Source: Candidatus Poribacteria bacterium (GTDB lineage Bacteria > Poribacteria > WGA-4E > WGA-3G). Taken from it: a stretch of DNA of 64,000 nt. Position 1 is the first letter of the stretch. Each line of letters starts with the position of its first letter. The stretch lies in contig JAJEJA010000104.1 in assembly GCA_022828145.1 (NCBI GenBank), forward strand, positions 1 through 64,000, given 5' to 3'. The position numbers and the translations under genes are program-made. The notes under the pieces are model-generated. The model was not told the DNA's origin, made no database searches, and worked only from the letters and a program-made list of their open reading frames with translations. This document shows, one piece after another, positions 51,968-60,823 of this stretch.

Positions 51968-54175
51968 CTATATCGTTCCTGCCATTTTACGTGCAACCCA
52001 GAACAATCCTAATAATAAGATAATCAATCCACCCCAAAACGGGTGTGCCCAAATTCGTGTTCTCTTGACGATTGGTTCTGGTTCTGGTAATGCTGATAGA
52101 TGATCTAACAATGTTCCAACTTCAGCGATTGAGACTAACTTGCCATCTGTAATCTTAGCGATTTCTTCCAACACATCATAACGTGCCAAACGTCCTTGCT
52201 GCTCCCTGTTCAAACCTTGTACGGATAAATCTGTCTGAACAGATGCTCCTGTCTCACTACTGGTTGCCACAAGACGGTAGTTTCCAGATTCTTTCGGCAC
52301 AAACGTCCCAACAAATAATCCTAATGCGTCTTCTATCCCAGGTTGAAGGCGAATCGTATCCGTTTTACCTGATGGTGAAATTGCTTGCACGGTTACTGTA
52401 CCCCTATCCAACGGACCGCCAACATTGTCAATTACATTGGCATTTAGGGTTAACACATCGTCAACGTGGGGTCTGTCAGGTGAGTAGAACAGTCGTATGG
52501 ATTCTTCTTGTGCCATTTGTCGCCGATATGCCATCCAACGTGCTACTTGACTCCAGAAGCGATAATGGTGTTTATCTTCAACGCCATGTCGCCAACGCCA
52601 TGCGCTGTCAGTTCCCATAAATAGTACTTTGCCTGTACCATAAGTCTTTGTAACGATGAGGGGTACGCGTCCGGATACAGTTGCGATTTGATCGTGTACT
52701 GCGAGAATCTCCGTTCCTACTTTAGCCCGTTGGACACCTGCATACCAGAAGAATCCCGGCAATCCGCGCCATACATCGCTGTTATCAAGGTCAGAATCAC
52801 CAAGCCGGGTTAACAGGCTCCGTTGTCCGTGTTCGGTGAGTGCAAAATAGCTTTGATTACTTGTCCCAACACCTTTCGGCATCGCGGGGTCTAATACTAC
52901 CGGATATAAGTCAGCAAGTGGACCTGTGGTTAGCGACTCCTGTGCGCCTTTACGTCCTGGTATAAATACGATTCCAGCAGCTTGTGCGCTGACGAGTTTA
53001 CGTAAGTCTTGTGCTTGTTCAACTGTTAACTGTCCTGATGTAATGCCGACATCTCCAAGAAACACGACATCAAATTTGTTAAGTTCCCTTTCATCTGGCA
53101 TCTTTTTAATATAGGTTCTACCACCCCCCATCTCCGGCAACTCGGGATGGAAGAGTAGACATGTCACATCAACACCAGGGTCCCGTTCTAAGGCATTACG
53201 AAGGTATCGGTATTCCCAACGGGGGTAAGATTCAATTACGAGGACTTTCAACTGTTCTTTCCGTATAGATATAGGAGCGGAAAGTAGGTTATTTTCAGGG
53301 ATCAATTCCTCTATGTCTTTTTCAATACGCAAGTTGAGTTCGAAATCACCTGTCTCCTTCGGGGTCCAGGCGATACTGTCTTGTGCTTTTCCCATTGCGG
53401 GGACAGTGATAGTCTTTGAAATTGTCGCTTTATCATCAACACTCATGGTGAGGTTTACAATTTTATCCTGTCCAATTGTGTTGCTCACCACATACGGAAT
53501 GCGTAGTTGTTTTTTTGTTACGCCGTAAGTTGGTGCATCCATACTAACTAATTCAAGGTCTGGTAATGGTACTTCACTGCCAACGCCAACCGTAAATACG
53601 GGGATACCTTTCATGTGAAACCGAGTGGCTGTTTCAACAGGTGAGTTTCCGACATTCCAATCTCCATCAGAGACTAAAACTACGCCGCGAAGGTTTGTAT
53701 GGTTCTCAAAAATGTGGGATAGACCGGCATTTATATCTGTTGCTTCTTCTGCGGGTTCCAAGAGCGAAGAAAACGATTCAAAAACTACATTGAGTTCTGA
53801 ATCCTGTTCTGGCTTCCATACATTTTCGGATAACAGAGGTTTAATCGTCTCTGCGCGGCTTTTACGGGTTTCAGTGGTGTCCTGTTTATCTATGATATCC
53901 TTTGTTAGCATGCTATTAGATGTGTCCCAAAGCACCGCGAGTGTAGAACGGACTTCTGGGGGTTGCGATTCTAACCATTCGGGTTGATTTAGCGTGACGA
54001 CAACGAGACAAACAAGCACGAAGCGGAGTAGTTCAAGTAAACCGATACGTTTTCGGTAACTGCTACGGTGCCATGCTGCCCAGCACAACGCTCCGGTTAC
54101 GATGATGGCGATCAGTCCTAGCATTATGACTGATCCGTTTGAAAAGAATTCTAAGTGTCCTTGTTGGTCTTGCAC
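51968..54175 (-). CDS. VWA-domain/glutamine-amidotransferase-like membrane protein
   Basis: A 735-residue protein. I place the start at the GTG at 54175, preceded by AGGAGG 10 bases upstream; a TTG at 54271 would add 32 residues without a site. Two transmembrane helices near the start (VIMLGLIAIIVTGALCWAAW and LLRFVLVCLVVVTL), a VWA-like domain (AVLWDTSNSMLTKDI, VVLVSDGDWNVGNS), a class I GATase-like region (VLVIESYPRWEYRYLRNALERDPGVDVTCLLF) and a last helix (FWGGLIILLLGLFWVA). This layout is common in Planctomycetes, often with MoxR and DUF58 genes; those are missing here. Confidence 0.82.
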   Translation of the reverse strand: MQDQQGHLEFFSNGSVIMLGLIAIIVTGALCWAAWHRSSYRKRIGLLELLRFVLVCLVVVTLNQPEWLESQPPEVRSTLAVLWDTSNSMLTKDIIDKQDTTETRKSRAETIKPLLSENVWKPEQDSELNVVFESFSSLLEPAEEATDINAGLSHIFENHTNLRGVVLVSDGDWNVGNSPVETATRFHMKGIPVFTVGVGSEVPLPDLELVSMDAPTYGVTKKQLRIPYVVSNTIGQDKIVNLTMSVDDKATISKTITVPAMGKAQDSIAWTPKETGDFELNLRIEKDIEELIPENNLLSAPISIRKEQLKVLVIESYPRWEYRYLRNALERDPGVDVTCLLFHPELPEMGGGRTYIKKMPDERELNKFDVVFLGDVGITSGQLTVEQAQDLRKLVSAQAAGIVFIPGRKGAQESLTTGPLADLYPVVLDPAMPKGVGTSNQSYFALTEHGQRSLLTRLGDSDLDNSDVWRGLPGFFWYAGVQRAKVGTEILAVHDQIATVSGRVPLIVTKTYGTGKVLFMGTDSAWRWRHGVEDKHHYRFWSQVARWMAYRRQMAQEESIRLFYSPDRPHVDDVLTLNANVIDNVGGPLDRGTVTVQAISPSGKTDTIRLQPGIEDALGLFVGTFVPKESGNYRLVATSSETGASVQTDLSVQGLNREQQGRLARYDVLEEIAKITDGKLVSIAEVGTLLDHLSALPEPEPIVKRTRIWAHPFWGGLIILLLGLFWVARKMAGTI

Positions 54176-54404
54176 CCTTGTGATGCCTCCTATTTCTAAA
54201 ATTGTCTTAACTGCCGTGAGTTTGATAAATGTAGCGCCTCCCAGATACGAAAATGGCGTAAGTGAACGCAACCGAAATGATTAATCAAACTGACGTTAAA
54301 TAGTAAAGCATATTTAGGCTCGGGTGTCAACGTTAATAACTGCTGAGGGTGTGTAAAGTTTTTGTCATTCTGTTTGTCTGAACCAGGATTTTCAGGATAA
54401 GAGA

Positions 54405-54631
54405 GGTAGGATGGATGATTGGAAGAGGGATGGAAGATTGGAAGATTGGAAGATTGGAAGAGGGTGGAAGAGGGGAAGGGTGGAAGAGGGGAGGAGTGGA
54501 AGGATGGAAGAGTGGATGTGTTTGAATAAAGAAGCACAATCAAGGATGAATGTGCTACAAAGAAGCACAATCTAACAGAATGTGCTACAAAGAAGCACAA
54601 TCTAACAGAATGTGCTACAAAGAAGCACAAA
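54405..54631. repeat. Purine-rich tract and three tandem GCACAATC...GTGC palindromes
   Basis: GGAAGATTGGAAGAGGG variants to about 54520, then palindromes at 54534, 54565 and 54595 (about 30-base period), each ending GTGCTACAAAGAA. Copies 2 and 3 have the CTAACAGAATG centre, copy 1 the CAAGGATGAATG centre. Confidence 0.8.
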
Positions 54632-54685
54632 ATGGAGGCATTTTCATTGTGAAGTTTTTTTGGAATGGTTCGAATAATTACGAAT

Positions 54686-54714
54686 TTGACACGAACCTAA
54701 TAAAATGATATAAT
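54686..54714 (+). promoter_or_regulatory. Consensus sigma-70 promoter for PhyH copy 3
   Basis: TTGACA (54686-54691) and TATAAT (54709-54714) match the consensus exactly and are 17 bases apart. The gene starts 30 bases later with an AGGAG site. Confidence 0.82.
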
Positions 54715-54744
54715 GCTATGCACATATTCCCATAGGAGAATTAT

Positions 54745-55554
54745 ATGCTTACACAAAATCAGGTTGACACATTTCTTGAGAAAGGTTTTCTTCTCGGTAA
54801 TCGTGTGTTGACAGATGAACAAGTTGAAGAATTACGGTCAGAATTAGCACGGGTTATTGATGACTATGAAAAAGAAGATGTTGCACAACCTGTGCGAATT
54901 GCGAATCTCGGTGGACGGGAAGAAAGTCCTGTCTGGCAGATTGTGAATATCTGGGAGGCGAGTTCGGCTTACCAAGAACTGATATATAATCCTGTCATCG
55001 TAGAAGAAATTGGACAGTTGACATCCGCAACAGAGGTTCGCGTCTGGCACGACCAAATTCAATACAAACCGCCCCAAATTGGTGGTGTCAACTCATGGCA
55101 TCAGGATTCACCACTATGGGGTATCCTCATGCCAAAAACGAGTCAGGTAACCGCATGGGTGGCTTTGGATGACGTTGATGAAGGCAACGGTTGTATGAGA
55201 ATGGTGCCGGGTTCCTATAAATGGGGACCGCAGATGCCTTTTTTAGGTTCTGTCGGGGACATCCATAAAATGCATGACTACTTTGAAGATAACAAATTGT
55301 CTGTTGAACTTTGTCCTGTTCCGAAGGGACACGTCCATTTTCATCATGCATTAACTTGGCACGGGTCGCACGATAACGCAAGCGATGCAGCACGACGCGC
55401 TATTGCAGTACACTATATGACAAGCGAAACAGTCTATTATGAGACTGGTAATCACCTTATGAAGCAATATGTTACTGTAAAGGATGGCGATAAATTGGAA
55501 GGGGATCACTTTCCTGTTGTAATGGCGGAAGGGGTACCTACACAGAAAACATGA
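54745..55554 (+). CDS. Phytanoyl-CoA dioxygenase (PhyH) family protein, copy 3
   Basis: A 269-residue Fe(II)/2-oxoglutarate oxygenase with H119-Q-D121 (WHQDSPLWG), GCMRMVPGSYKWG as core strand, and the distal His in ALTWHGSHDN followed by the Arg in DAARRAI. Start from the AGGAG site, promoter directly upstream. It lies 65 bases before a TPP enzyme gene on the same strand and may act in the same pathway. Confidence 0.9.
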   Translation: MLTQNQVDTFLEKGFLLGNRVLTDEQVEELRSELARVIDDYEKEDVAQPVRIANLGGREESPVWQIVNIWEASSAYQELIYNPVIVEEIGQLTSATEVRVWHDQIQYKPPQIGGVNSWHQDSPLWGILMPKTSQVTAWVALDDVDEGNGCMRMVPGSYKWGPQMPFLGSVGDIHKMHDYFEDNKLSVELCPVPKGHVHFHHALTWHGSHDNASDAARRAIAVHYMTSETVYYETGNHLMKQYVTVKDGDKLEGDHFPVVMAEGVPTQKT

Positions 55555-55619
55555 GTGATCAAACAGTTCGTCACAGTTTAGTAAGGACAGACCAATAGGT
55601 TTTTAGATAGGAGAAATAT

Positions 55620-57254
55620 ATGAAAGTAGTTGATGCAGTGGCTAAGGTTCTTAAGACTGAAGGTGTGCAATATCTTTTTGCATATCCTGTTAATCCAATT
55701 ATTGAAGCTGCTGCAAAAGTAGATATCCGTCCTATTATTGTGCGACAGGAACGTATTGGACTTCACATGGCGGACGCTGTGAGTCGCCTGACTTCTGGGG
55801 AACAGATTGGTGTGTTCTGTATGCAGAGCGGTCCTGGTGCTGAAAACGCATTCGGGGGTGTTGCCCAAGCGTATGGTGATTCTGCTCCGATTGTTGTTCT
55901 GCCGATGGGGTATGCAAGACCGTTATCTCAAATTCAACCGAATTTCAACTCATCCTTGAATTTTCGGCATGTGACCAAGTCGTGTGAACAACTTACGGTA
56001 CCTGAAGCATTACCCGAAGTGATGCGACGCGCTTTTACACAGGTGCGCAACGGACGACCAAGACCAGCACTCGTGGAAATACCGGGGGACCTGATGCAAC
56101 AAGAAGTGCCTGAACCGTTTGAACCTACACCTGTCCCCACTGTGCGTTACGGTCCCGATCCGGCAGAAATTGAATCCGTTGCAGATGCGTTGATAAGTGC
56201 TGAATGTCCTGTTATCTATGCTGGACAAGGCGTTCACTACGCTAAAGCATGGGATGCATTGAAGGAGCTTGCGGAGCTGCTTGCTGCACCTGTAACAACG
56301 AGTTTAGGCGGAAAAAGTGCATTTCCTGAAAATCATGTTTTGGCGTTAGGTTCTGGTGGACGTTCTGTTCCGAAACCGCTCCATCACTTCCTTCAAAAAA
56401 CTGACCTGCTTTTCGGTATTGGTTGCAGTTTTAGTCGGACGAATTTCGGTGTTAAGATTCCGGATGGTAAACGTGTTATCCATGCAACGTTAGATCCTGC
56501 TGACATCAATAAAGATGTCCCCGTTGAAGGTGCCCTCGTTGGTGATGCACGTCTGATTTTAGAAGGATTAGTAGAGGCTATTCGGGATCGTTCCGAAGGT
56601 GCTACCGAAAGCAAGACTGCTGTGGTTGCAGAAGAGATTAGTAATGTGAAAGCAGAATGGCTTGATGAATGGATGCCAAAACTGACTTCTGACCATGTGC
56701 CAATGACTCCGTATCGCGTTATCTGGGATTTACTCCACACTGTGGATGTCAAGAACACGATAATTACACACGATGCAGGAAGTCCGCGTGATCAACTCTC
56801 CCCATTTTGGCATTGTGAAACCCCGCTATCCTACATCGGATGGGGAAAGACGACTCAACTCGGTTACGGACTCGGTTTAGCTATGGGGGCAAAACTGGCA
56901 AAACCTGATGCCCTCTGCATCAATGTCTGGGGTGATGCTGCTATCGGTTTTACGGGGATGGATTTTGAAACTGCAGTTCGCGAACGAATTCCGATACTAT
57001 CTGTCTTATTCAACAACTTTTCAATGGCGATTGAGATTCCGATTATGCCTGTTTCTACTGAAAAATATCGTTCTACAGATATTTCTGGTAATTATGCTGA
57101 TATGGCCAAGGCATTCGGAGGATACGGTGAACGCATTGAAACGCCTGACCAGATTATTCCGGCAATTAATCGCGGTATACAGAAAACAGAGGAAGGTGTG
57201 CCTGCACTATTGGAATTCATAACGGACAAGGAACTTCAGACTTCAAAGTTTTAG
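55620..57254 (+). CDS. Thiamine-pyrophosphate-dependent enzyme (acetolactate synthase-like)
   Basis: A 544-residue enzyme of the acetolactate synthase/benzoylformate decarboxylase/glyoxylate carboligase class, which makes or breaks C-C bonds next to a carbonyl. N-terminal PYR domain with the activating Glu44 in IVRQERIGLHMADAVSR and QSGPGAENAFGG; central domain with VIYAGQGVHYAKAWDALKELAELL; C-terminal PP domain with NVWGDAAIGFTGMDFETAVRERIPILSVLFNN, where the metal-binding GDG-type motif is GDAAIGF. An AGGAG site precedes the ATG. The exact reaction is unclear. Confidence 0.87.
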   Translation: MKVVDAVAKVLKTEGVQYLFAYPVNPIIEAAAKVDIRPIIVRQERIGLHMADAVSRLTSGEQIGVFCMQSGPGAENAFGGVAQAYGDSAPIVVLPMGYARPLSQIQPNFNSSLNFRHVTKSCEQLTVPEALPEVMRRAFTQVRNGRPRPALVEIPGDLMQQEVPEPFEPTPVPTVRYGPDPAEIESVADALISAECPVIYAGQGVHYAKAWDALKELAELLAAPVTTSLGGKSAFPENHVLALGSGGRSVPKPLHHFLQKTDLLFGIGCSFSRTNFGVKIPDGKRVIHATLDPADINKDVPVEGALVGDARLILEGLVEAIRDRSEGATESKTAVVAEEISNVKAEWLDEWMPKLTSDHVPMTPYRVIWDLLHTVDVKNTIITHDAGSPRDQLSPFWHCETPLSYIGWGKTTQLGYGLGLAMGAKLAKPDALCINVWGDAAIGFTGMDFETAVRERIPILSVLFNNFSMAIEIPIMPVSTEKYRSTDISGNYADMAKAFGGYGERIETPDQIIPAINRGIQKTEEGVPALLEFITDKELQTSKF

Positions 57255-57296
57255 ATGCAGAAGTATAACCATTACAACATAAAATGAGGTGTTGAG

Positions 57297-58064
57297 ATGA
57301 AACATATTGCTGTTAGTATAATTCTAATTGTCTTGTGCATTGGTATAAGTGCTTGGGCAATAAACGATGATGCATCACTGATGTTGTATCTCCCTTTTGA
57401 TAAAGATGACGGAGACAAATCTATAGACGTAAGCGGAAATGACCTTGAAGCTGTATTTCACGGTGCTACTTGGTCTAAAGATGGTAAAATTGGGGGATGC
57501 ATACATTTGGCGGATACAGAAAAATACGTTGAGATAGCGGCAGTTCCTGAACTTGATATTACCGATGAAATCACAATCCAAGCTTGGTTTTTACCTGAAC
57601 AGGATCAAGGTGATTCTAATTTGATGGGCCGCAGAACAGGAGGTAACGTTGGAGGGTATTGTCTACAATGGAGCTCAAATCCTACCGGATCACCGCAGAT
57701 TGAGACATGGATGTATGTTGGTAGTTGGCAAGGATCACGGAGTAAACAGACTATCAAACCGGAATTAAATGAATGGCACCACGTTGCATCTACCTACGAT
57801 GGTGATAAAGTTCGGCAATATATAGATGGAAAGTTAGATGTTGAATACGCAGCACCAGGCAAGCTAAACAGTGTTGATATTGTTTTCCGTATAGGAAAAG
57901 CGCAAACAGGTCTTGCTGGCACTGTGGGTTATGTTGATGAGGTAGCCATCTACAACCGCGCTTTATCTGAAGACGAAGTCAATGAAGATATGAACAAAGG
58001 TGTGTTCTTTGCGGTTGATCCAAGTGGTAAACTCGCTACAACTTGGGCAAATCTTAAAAAGTAA
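57297..58064 (+). CDS. Secreted LamG domain protein, copy 4
   Basis: A 255-residue exported protein: signal peptide (MKHIAVSIILIVLCIGISAW), one LamG domain (MLYLPFDKDDGDKSIDVSGN, EITIQAWFLPE, LNEWHHVASTYDGDKVRQYIDGKL, YVDEVAIYNRALSEDEVN) and the shared end VDPSGKLATTWANLKK. Less Cys-rich than copies 2 and 3. It lies 42 bases after the TPP enzyme and 21 before the HAD gene. Confidence 0.88.
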   Translation: MKHIAVSIILIVLCIGISAWAINDDASLMLYLPFDKDDGDKSIDVSGNDLEAVFHGATWSKDGKIGGCIHLADTEKYVEIAAVPELDITDEITIQAWFLPEQDQGDSNLMGRRTGGNVGGYCLQWSSNPTGSPQIETWMYVGSWQGSRSKQTIKPELNEWHHVASTYDGDKVRQYIDGKLDVEYAAPGKLNSVDIVFRIGKAQTGLAGTVGYVDEVAIYNRALSEDEVNEDMNKGVFFAVDPSGKLATTWANLKK

Positions 58065-58085
58065 GGTAGTACATAGAGTTATAAT

Positions 58086-58721
58086 ATGAAAAATACATGT
58101 GCAATTTTCGACCTTGATGGAACGCTTATCAGCAAATCTTCCGAAAAGGTTTTCCTAAAACACTTATTGAGTCATGGGGAAATACCTGTTTCTAATTTGC
58201 TTGCGTGGACATCGCATTTTTTGAAGGTCAGGTCATATCCAAAGGCAAAATCAAACAAAGTTCATTTACGCGGTTTGGACCAGAGTCATCTATGTAGTCT
58301 TGCCCAGGAGTGTTTTATCAATTCACTTCGGGCAAGTATTACGCCCCGTATATCGGCATTGATACAAACGCATCGTGATGAAGGCCGGACAGTCATTCTT
58401 ATGTCTGGTTCTTTGTCGTTTCTTGTTGAGCTGTTTCATGAACATCTTCAGACAGACATTATGATAGCAGATGAGTTAGAGGTCGTTGATGGAAGATTCA
58501 CAGGCAAGAGGGTTGGTATTCGTCCTTATGCGCAGAACAAGGCTGCCCTTGCTAAGGACCTTGCATCAAGGTATGGGTTTGACTTAGAATCCTCTTATGC
58601 TTATGGCAACCATCATTCAGACGTCTACAAGCTTGAATTGTTTGGAAATCCTGTAGCAGTAAATCCTAATCGCTTGCTTCGTAGAATTGCGACAGCGCGA
58701 AGATGGCAGATTGAATTGTAA
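58086..58721 (+). CDS. HAD-IB (SerB-like) phosphatase
   Basis: A 211-residue HAD phosphatase of subfamily IB, which includes phosphoserine phosphatase and its relatives. The nucleophile motif is IFDLDGTLI (D9, D11), motif II is VILMSGSLSF, and the metal motif GNHHSDVYKLEL takes the place of GDSxSD. The helical cap is in the middle. The start has no clear ribosome binding site; 21 bases follow the LamG stop. Confidence 0.83.
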   Translation: MKNTCAIFDLDGTLISKSSEKVFLKHLLSHGEIPVSNLLAWTSHFLKVRSYPKAKSNKVHLRGLDQSHLCSLAQECFINSLRASITPRISALIQTHRDEGRTVILMSGSLSFLVELFHEHLQTDIMIADELEVVDGRFTGKRVGIRPYAQNKAALAKDLASRYGFDLESSYAYGNHHSDVYKLELFGNPVAVNPNRLLRRIATARRWQIEL

Positions 58722-58741
58722 CAATAGATGTAGTCATAAAA

Positions 58742-59488
58742 GTGCGGCTTGAAAAATATATCGCTACTTCAGGTATCGCCTCCCGTAGAGCTGTGAAACG
58801 CGCAATCCGGGAGGGACGTGTTACCGTTAATGGTATTAAGGTTGTTATCCCTGGACACCCAATAGATGTAGAAAGAGATGCTATTGAATTTGATGGAGAA
58901 CTTGTTGAACCGTTAAATGAACGGCTCTATGTCATGTTGAACAAACCGTCAGGTTATGTAACAACCCGAAAGGATGAACGTGGTCGTCCCACTGTGATGG
59001 ATCTGTTAGGGGATCTACCCCGATCTATCTATCCAGTGGGACGTCTGGATTTGGAGACTGAAGGTCTGCTGCTTTTTACGGATGACGGTCATTTTGCCAA
59101 TAGGATGATGCACCCCAGCCATGAGATTGAAAAGACATACTATGCTTGGGTAAAAGGTGTTCCAACTGACCCTGCAATTAACCGTTTACGTAAAGGCGTT
59201 GCTATTCCCAGTGGAATGACATCTCCAGCGAAAATAAAACGACTAAAGACCGAGCATGTTTCTATACCAAGTGGTAGGAAAAAGAAGAAAAGAGTGGAGA
59301 TTGTATCAAAATTCCGGGTGATCATCCACGAAGGGAAGAAACGGCAGGTGCGTTTGATGTTTAAGGCGGTTGGACATAGGGTAATTCGTTTGAAAAGGAC
59401 CCGTGTTGGAAACTTAGAATTGGGCAATCTCCCGCAGGGGCAGTATCGTTTTCTGACCCCTACGGAAGTAGCCAATTTGCAAAGTTAA
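58742..59488 (+). CDS. rluB: Pseudouridine synthase, RsuA/RluB family (GTG start)
   Basis: A 248-residue rRNA pseudouridine synthase. The N-terminal S4 RNA-binding domain reads MRLEKYIATSGIASRRAVKRAI, and the catalytic Asp103 is in VGRLDLETEGLLLFTDDG. The C-terminal KKKKRVEIVSKFRVIIHEGKKRQVRLMF matches the family's RNA-binding end. The start codon is GTG at 58742. It overlaps the next, convergent gene by four bases. Assignment to RluB among RluB/E/F/RsuA is not certain. Confidence 0.85.
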   Translation: MRLEKYIATSGIASRRAVKRAIREGRVTVNGIKVVIPGHPIDVERDAIEFDGELVEPLNERLYVMLNKPSGYVTTRKDERGRPTVMDLLGDLPRSIYPVGRLDLETEGLLLFTDDGHFANRMMHPSHEIEKTYYAWVKGVPTDPAINRLRKGVAIPSGMTSPAKIKRLKTEHVSIPSGRKKKKRVEIVSKFRVIIHEGKKRQVRLMFKAVGHRVIRLKRTRVGNLELGNLPQGQYRFLTPTEVANLQS

Positions 59489-60624
59489 TTGTCGTCTTCA
59501 GTCGTGTCTGCTTCCGCAGCTAACTGTTTGACTCTTTGGATCGCACTTTGTGCGCTCTGCTTCATCCGTTCATTAGCGGTGTGCTTCATCAACTTTTCAA
59601 GTACTTCAATTGATTTGTCAAAATCACCTGTCAGTGAATACGTAACACCCAGATAATATTGTGCAGTTTCAAAGTCTTTGCTATCTGGGTATTTTTCAAT
59701 GACACTTTGGAAGTGCAGGACAGCATTTTTTCCATTTTTTACAGCGTCTTCTCCCGAACTATTTTGAATCATACCTGCGTAAGTGAGGCCGATTTTCAAG
59801 TGTAGAGCAGGAAGAAATCCCATCGTATTGTCGGGATCTTTATCTAAGACCTTCTGACTATATGGAAGTGCCTTCTCAATCTGTCCTCGGTTTAGGTGTG
59901 TCATTGCAAATTCGTTATTTAGTTTCACATCGTCAGGCATCATTTCGCTTATTTTAAGTGCCTTCTCGATTTCATTTTTGCTGAGATAGAAGATACCGAA
60001 TTCTCGGTTCAGATCCATATCATCAGGCATCATTTCACGAATCGGTTCAGCTTTCTCAATTTGGTGCCGTTGGATATAGAGAATTGCGATTTCACGGTTT
60101 AGTTTAACATCATCAGGCATCTTTTTCAGTTTTGCTAATTTCTCCTGAAATGTCTTCTCTTTTTTCAACGTTTCTTGCATCACGGGTAAGAATGTCTCAG
60201 GTGGCGCGTATCCACGATGATGTGTAATTAGACCCCCATCCGGACTTACAAAAAGGATTGCGGGATAGCCTCTAACGCCAAACTTCTTGCCTGTTTCCGC
60301 ATTGATGGGTTGTTCTTTGATTTCTGGATTAACTTTGACTGTAATGAATTTATCAGAAAGAGTGATAACATCTGCGTTGGTGAAGGTGTCGGCATCCAGC
60401 CGCTTACACCAGCCTCACCAATCTGTATAGAAGTCCATCATAACCGGTTTACCGGTTTCAGCAGATTGTTTCATTGCATCTTCAATAGACGTTCCCCATT
60501 TGACTTGTGCCTTTTCCGCTTCTGGTGTGTCTTGTGCGATTGCAGGCATAGCAAGGGCGATCATCAAGAGAATTGCAAGTCCAGTCAGATATGTGCCGTG
60601 TCGGTAGAAAACAGAATTAAACAT
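59485..60624 (-). CDS. Selenocysteine-containing thioredoxin-TPR exported protein (TGA read as Sec)
   Basis: A 379-residue protein if the in-frame TGA at 60417-60415 is read as selenocysteine. It has a good AAGGAG site, a signal peptide cleaved near AIAQ, then a thioredoxin-like domain whose motif is W-Sec70-G-W-Cys73-K-R-L, exactly where relatives have WCGWCKRLD; KFGVRGYPAILF carries the cis-Pro. From about residue 160 come TPR-like repeats of 28-35 residues (MPDDVKLNREIAILYIQRHQ). Without recoding, only 69 residues ending in DFYTDW would be made. A SECIS-like hairpin follows the TGA. Probably a periplasmic disulfide or reductase factor. Confidence 0.85.
60385..60417 (-). promoter_or_regulatory. 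Bacterial SECIS-like hairpin next to the TGA
   Basis: Just after the TGA, GGTGT (60410-60406) pairs with ACACC (60389-60385), then, past an AAG bulge, CGGC (60402-60399) pairs with GCCG (60393-60390), leaving the loop TGGAT. The loop starts 16 bases after the TGA and has G as its second and third base, which fits the bacterial SECIS rule of a guanosine at the start of the apical loop at 16-37 bases. Confidence 0.75.
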
Positions 60625-60781
60625 TAATTCTCTCCTTATTTAGGGACGATAAATGAGAGTGTCTAAACACCTTGATAAACGTTTTGAACAGAGACACAAT
60701 CAGTATCGTTTCTGTAATTATTTACCATAATACCATGTTTTTTGTAGATTGTCCAGAAAAAAGCAAGATTATATAATTTTC

Positions 60782-60803
60782 GGTGCGATAGGGTTATTGC
60801 ACC
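60782..60803 (-). terminator. Weak stem-loop after mnmE
   Basis: GGTGC (60782-60786) and GCACC (60799-60803) pair, with four more weak inner pairs around GGGT. On the minus strand a T-run (TTTTTT) follows only about 20 bases later, so termination is uncertain. The rest of the gap 60625-60823 shows nothing else. Confidence 0.4.
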
Positions 60804-60823
60804 TACCGGCCTGGGAATTAGGT

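Noticed and set aside
51968-54271. TTG start at 54271 for the VWA protein
   Set aside because: No ribosome binding site there; the GTG at 54175 has AGGAGG upstream and leads straight into the first membrane helix.
54196-54630. Minus-strand frame of 144 codons
   Set aside because: Its product is a translation of the tandem palindromes and purine tract (repeated CFFVAHSVRL), overlapping the upstream part of the VWA gene.
60415-60624. A separate 69-residue protein, or a pseudogene broken by a nonsense mutation
   Set aside because: The TGA replaces precisely the active-site Cys of a thioredoxin motif, the frame continues intact for over 300 codons and a SECIS-like hairpin follows. Decay would not choose this codon.
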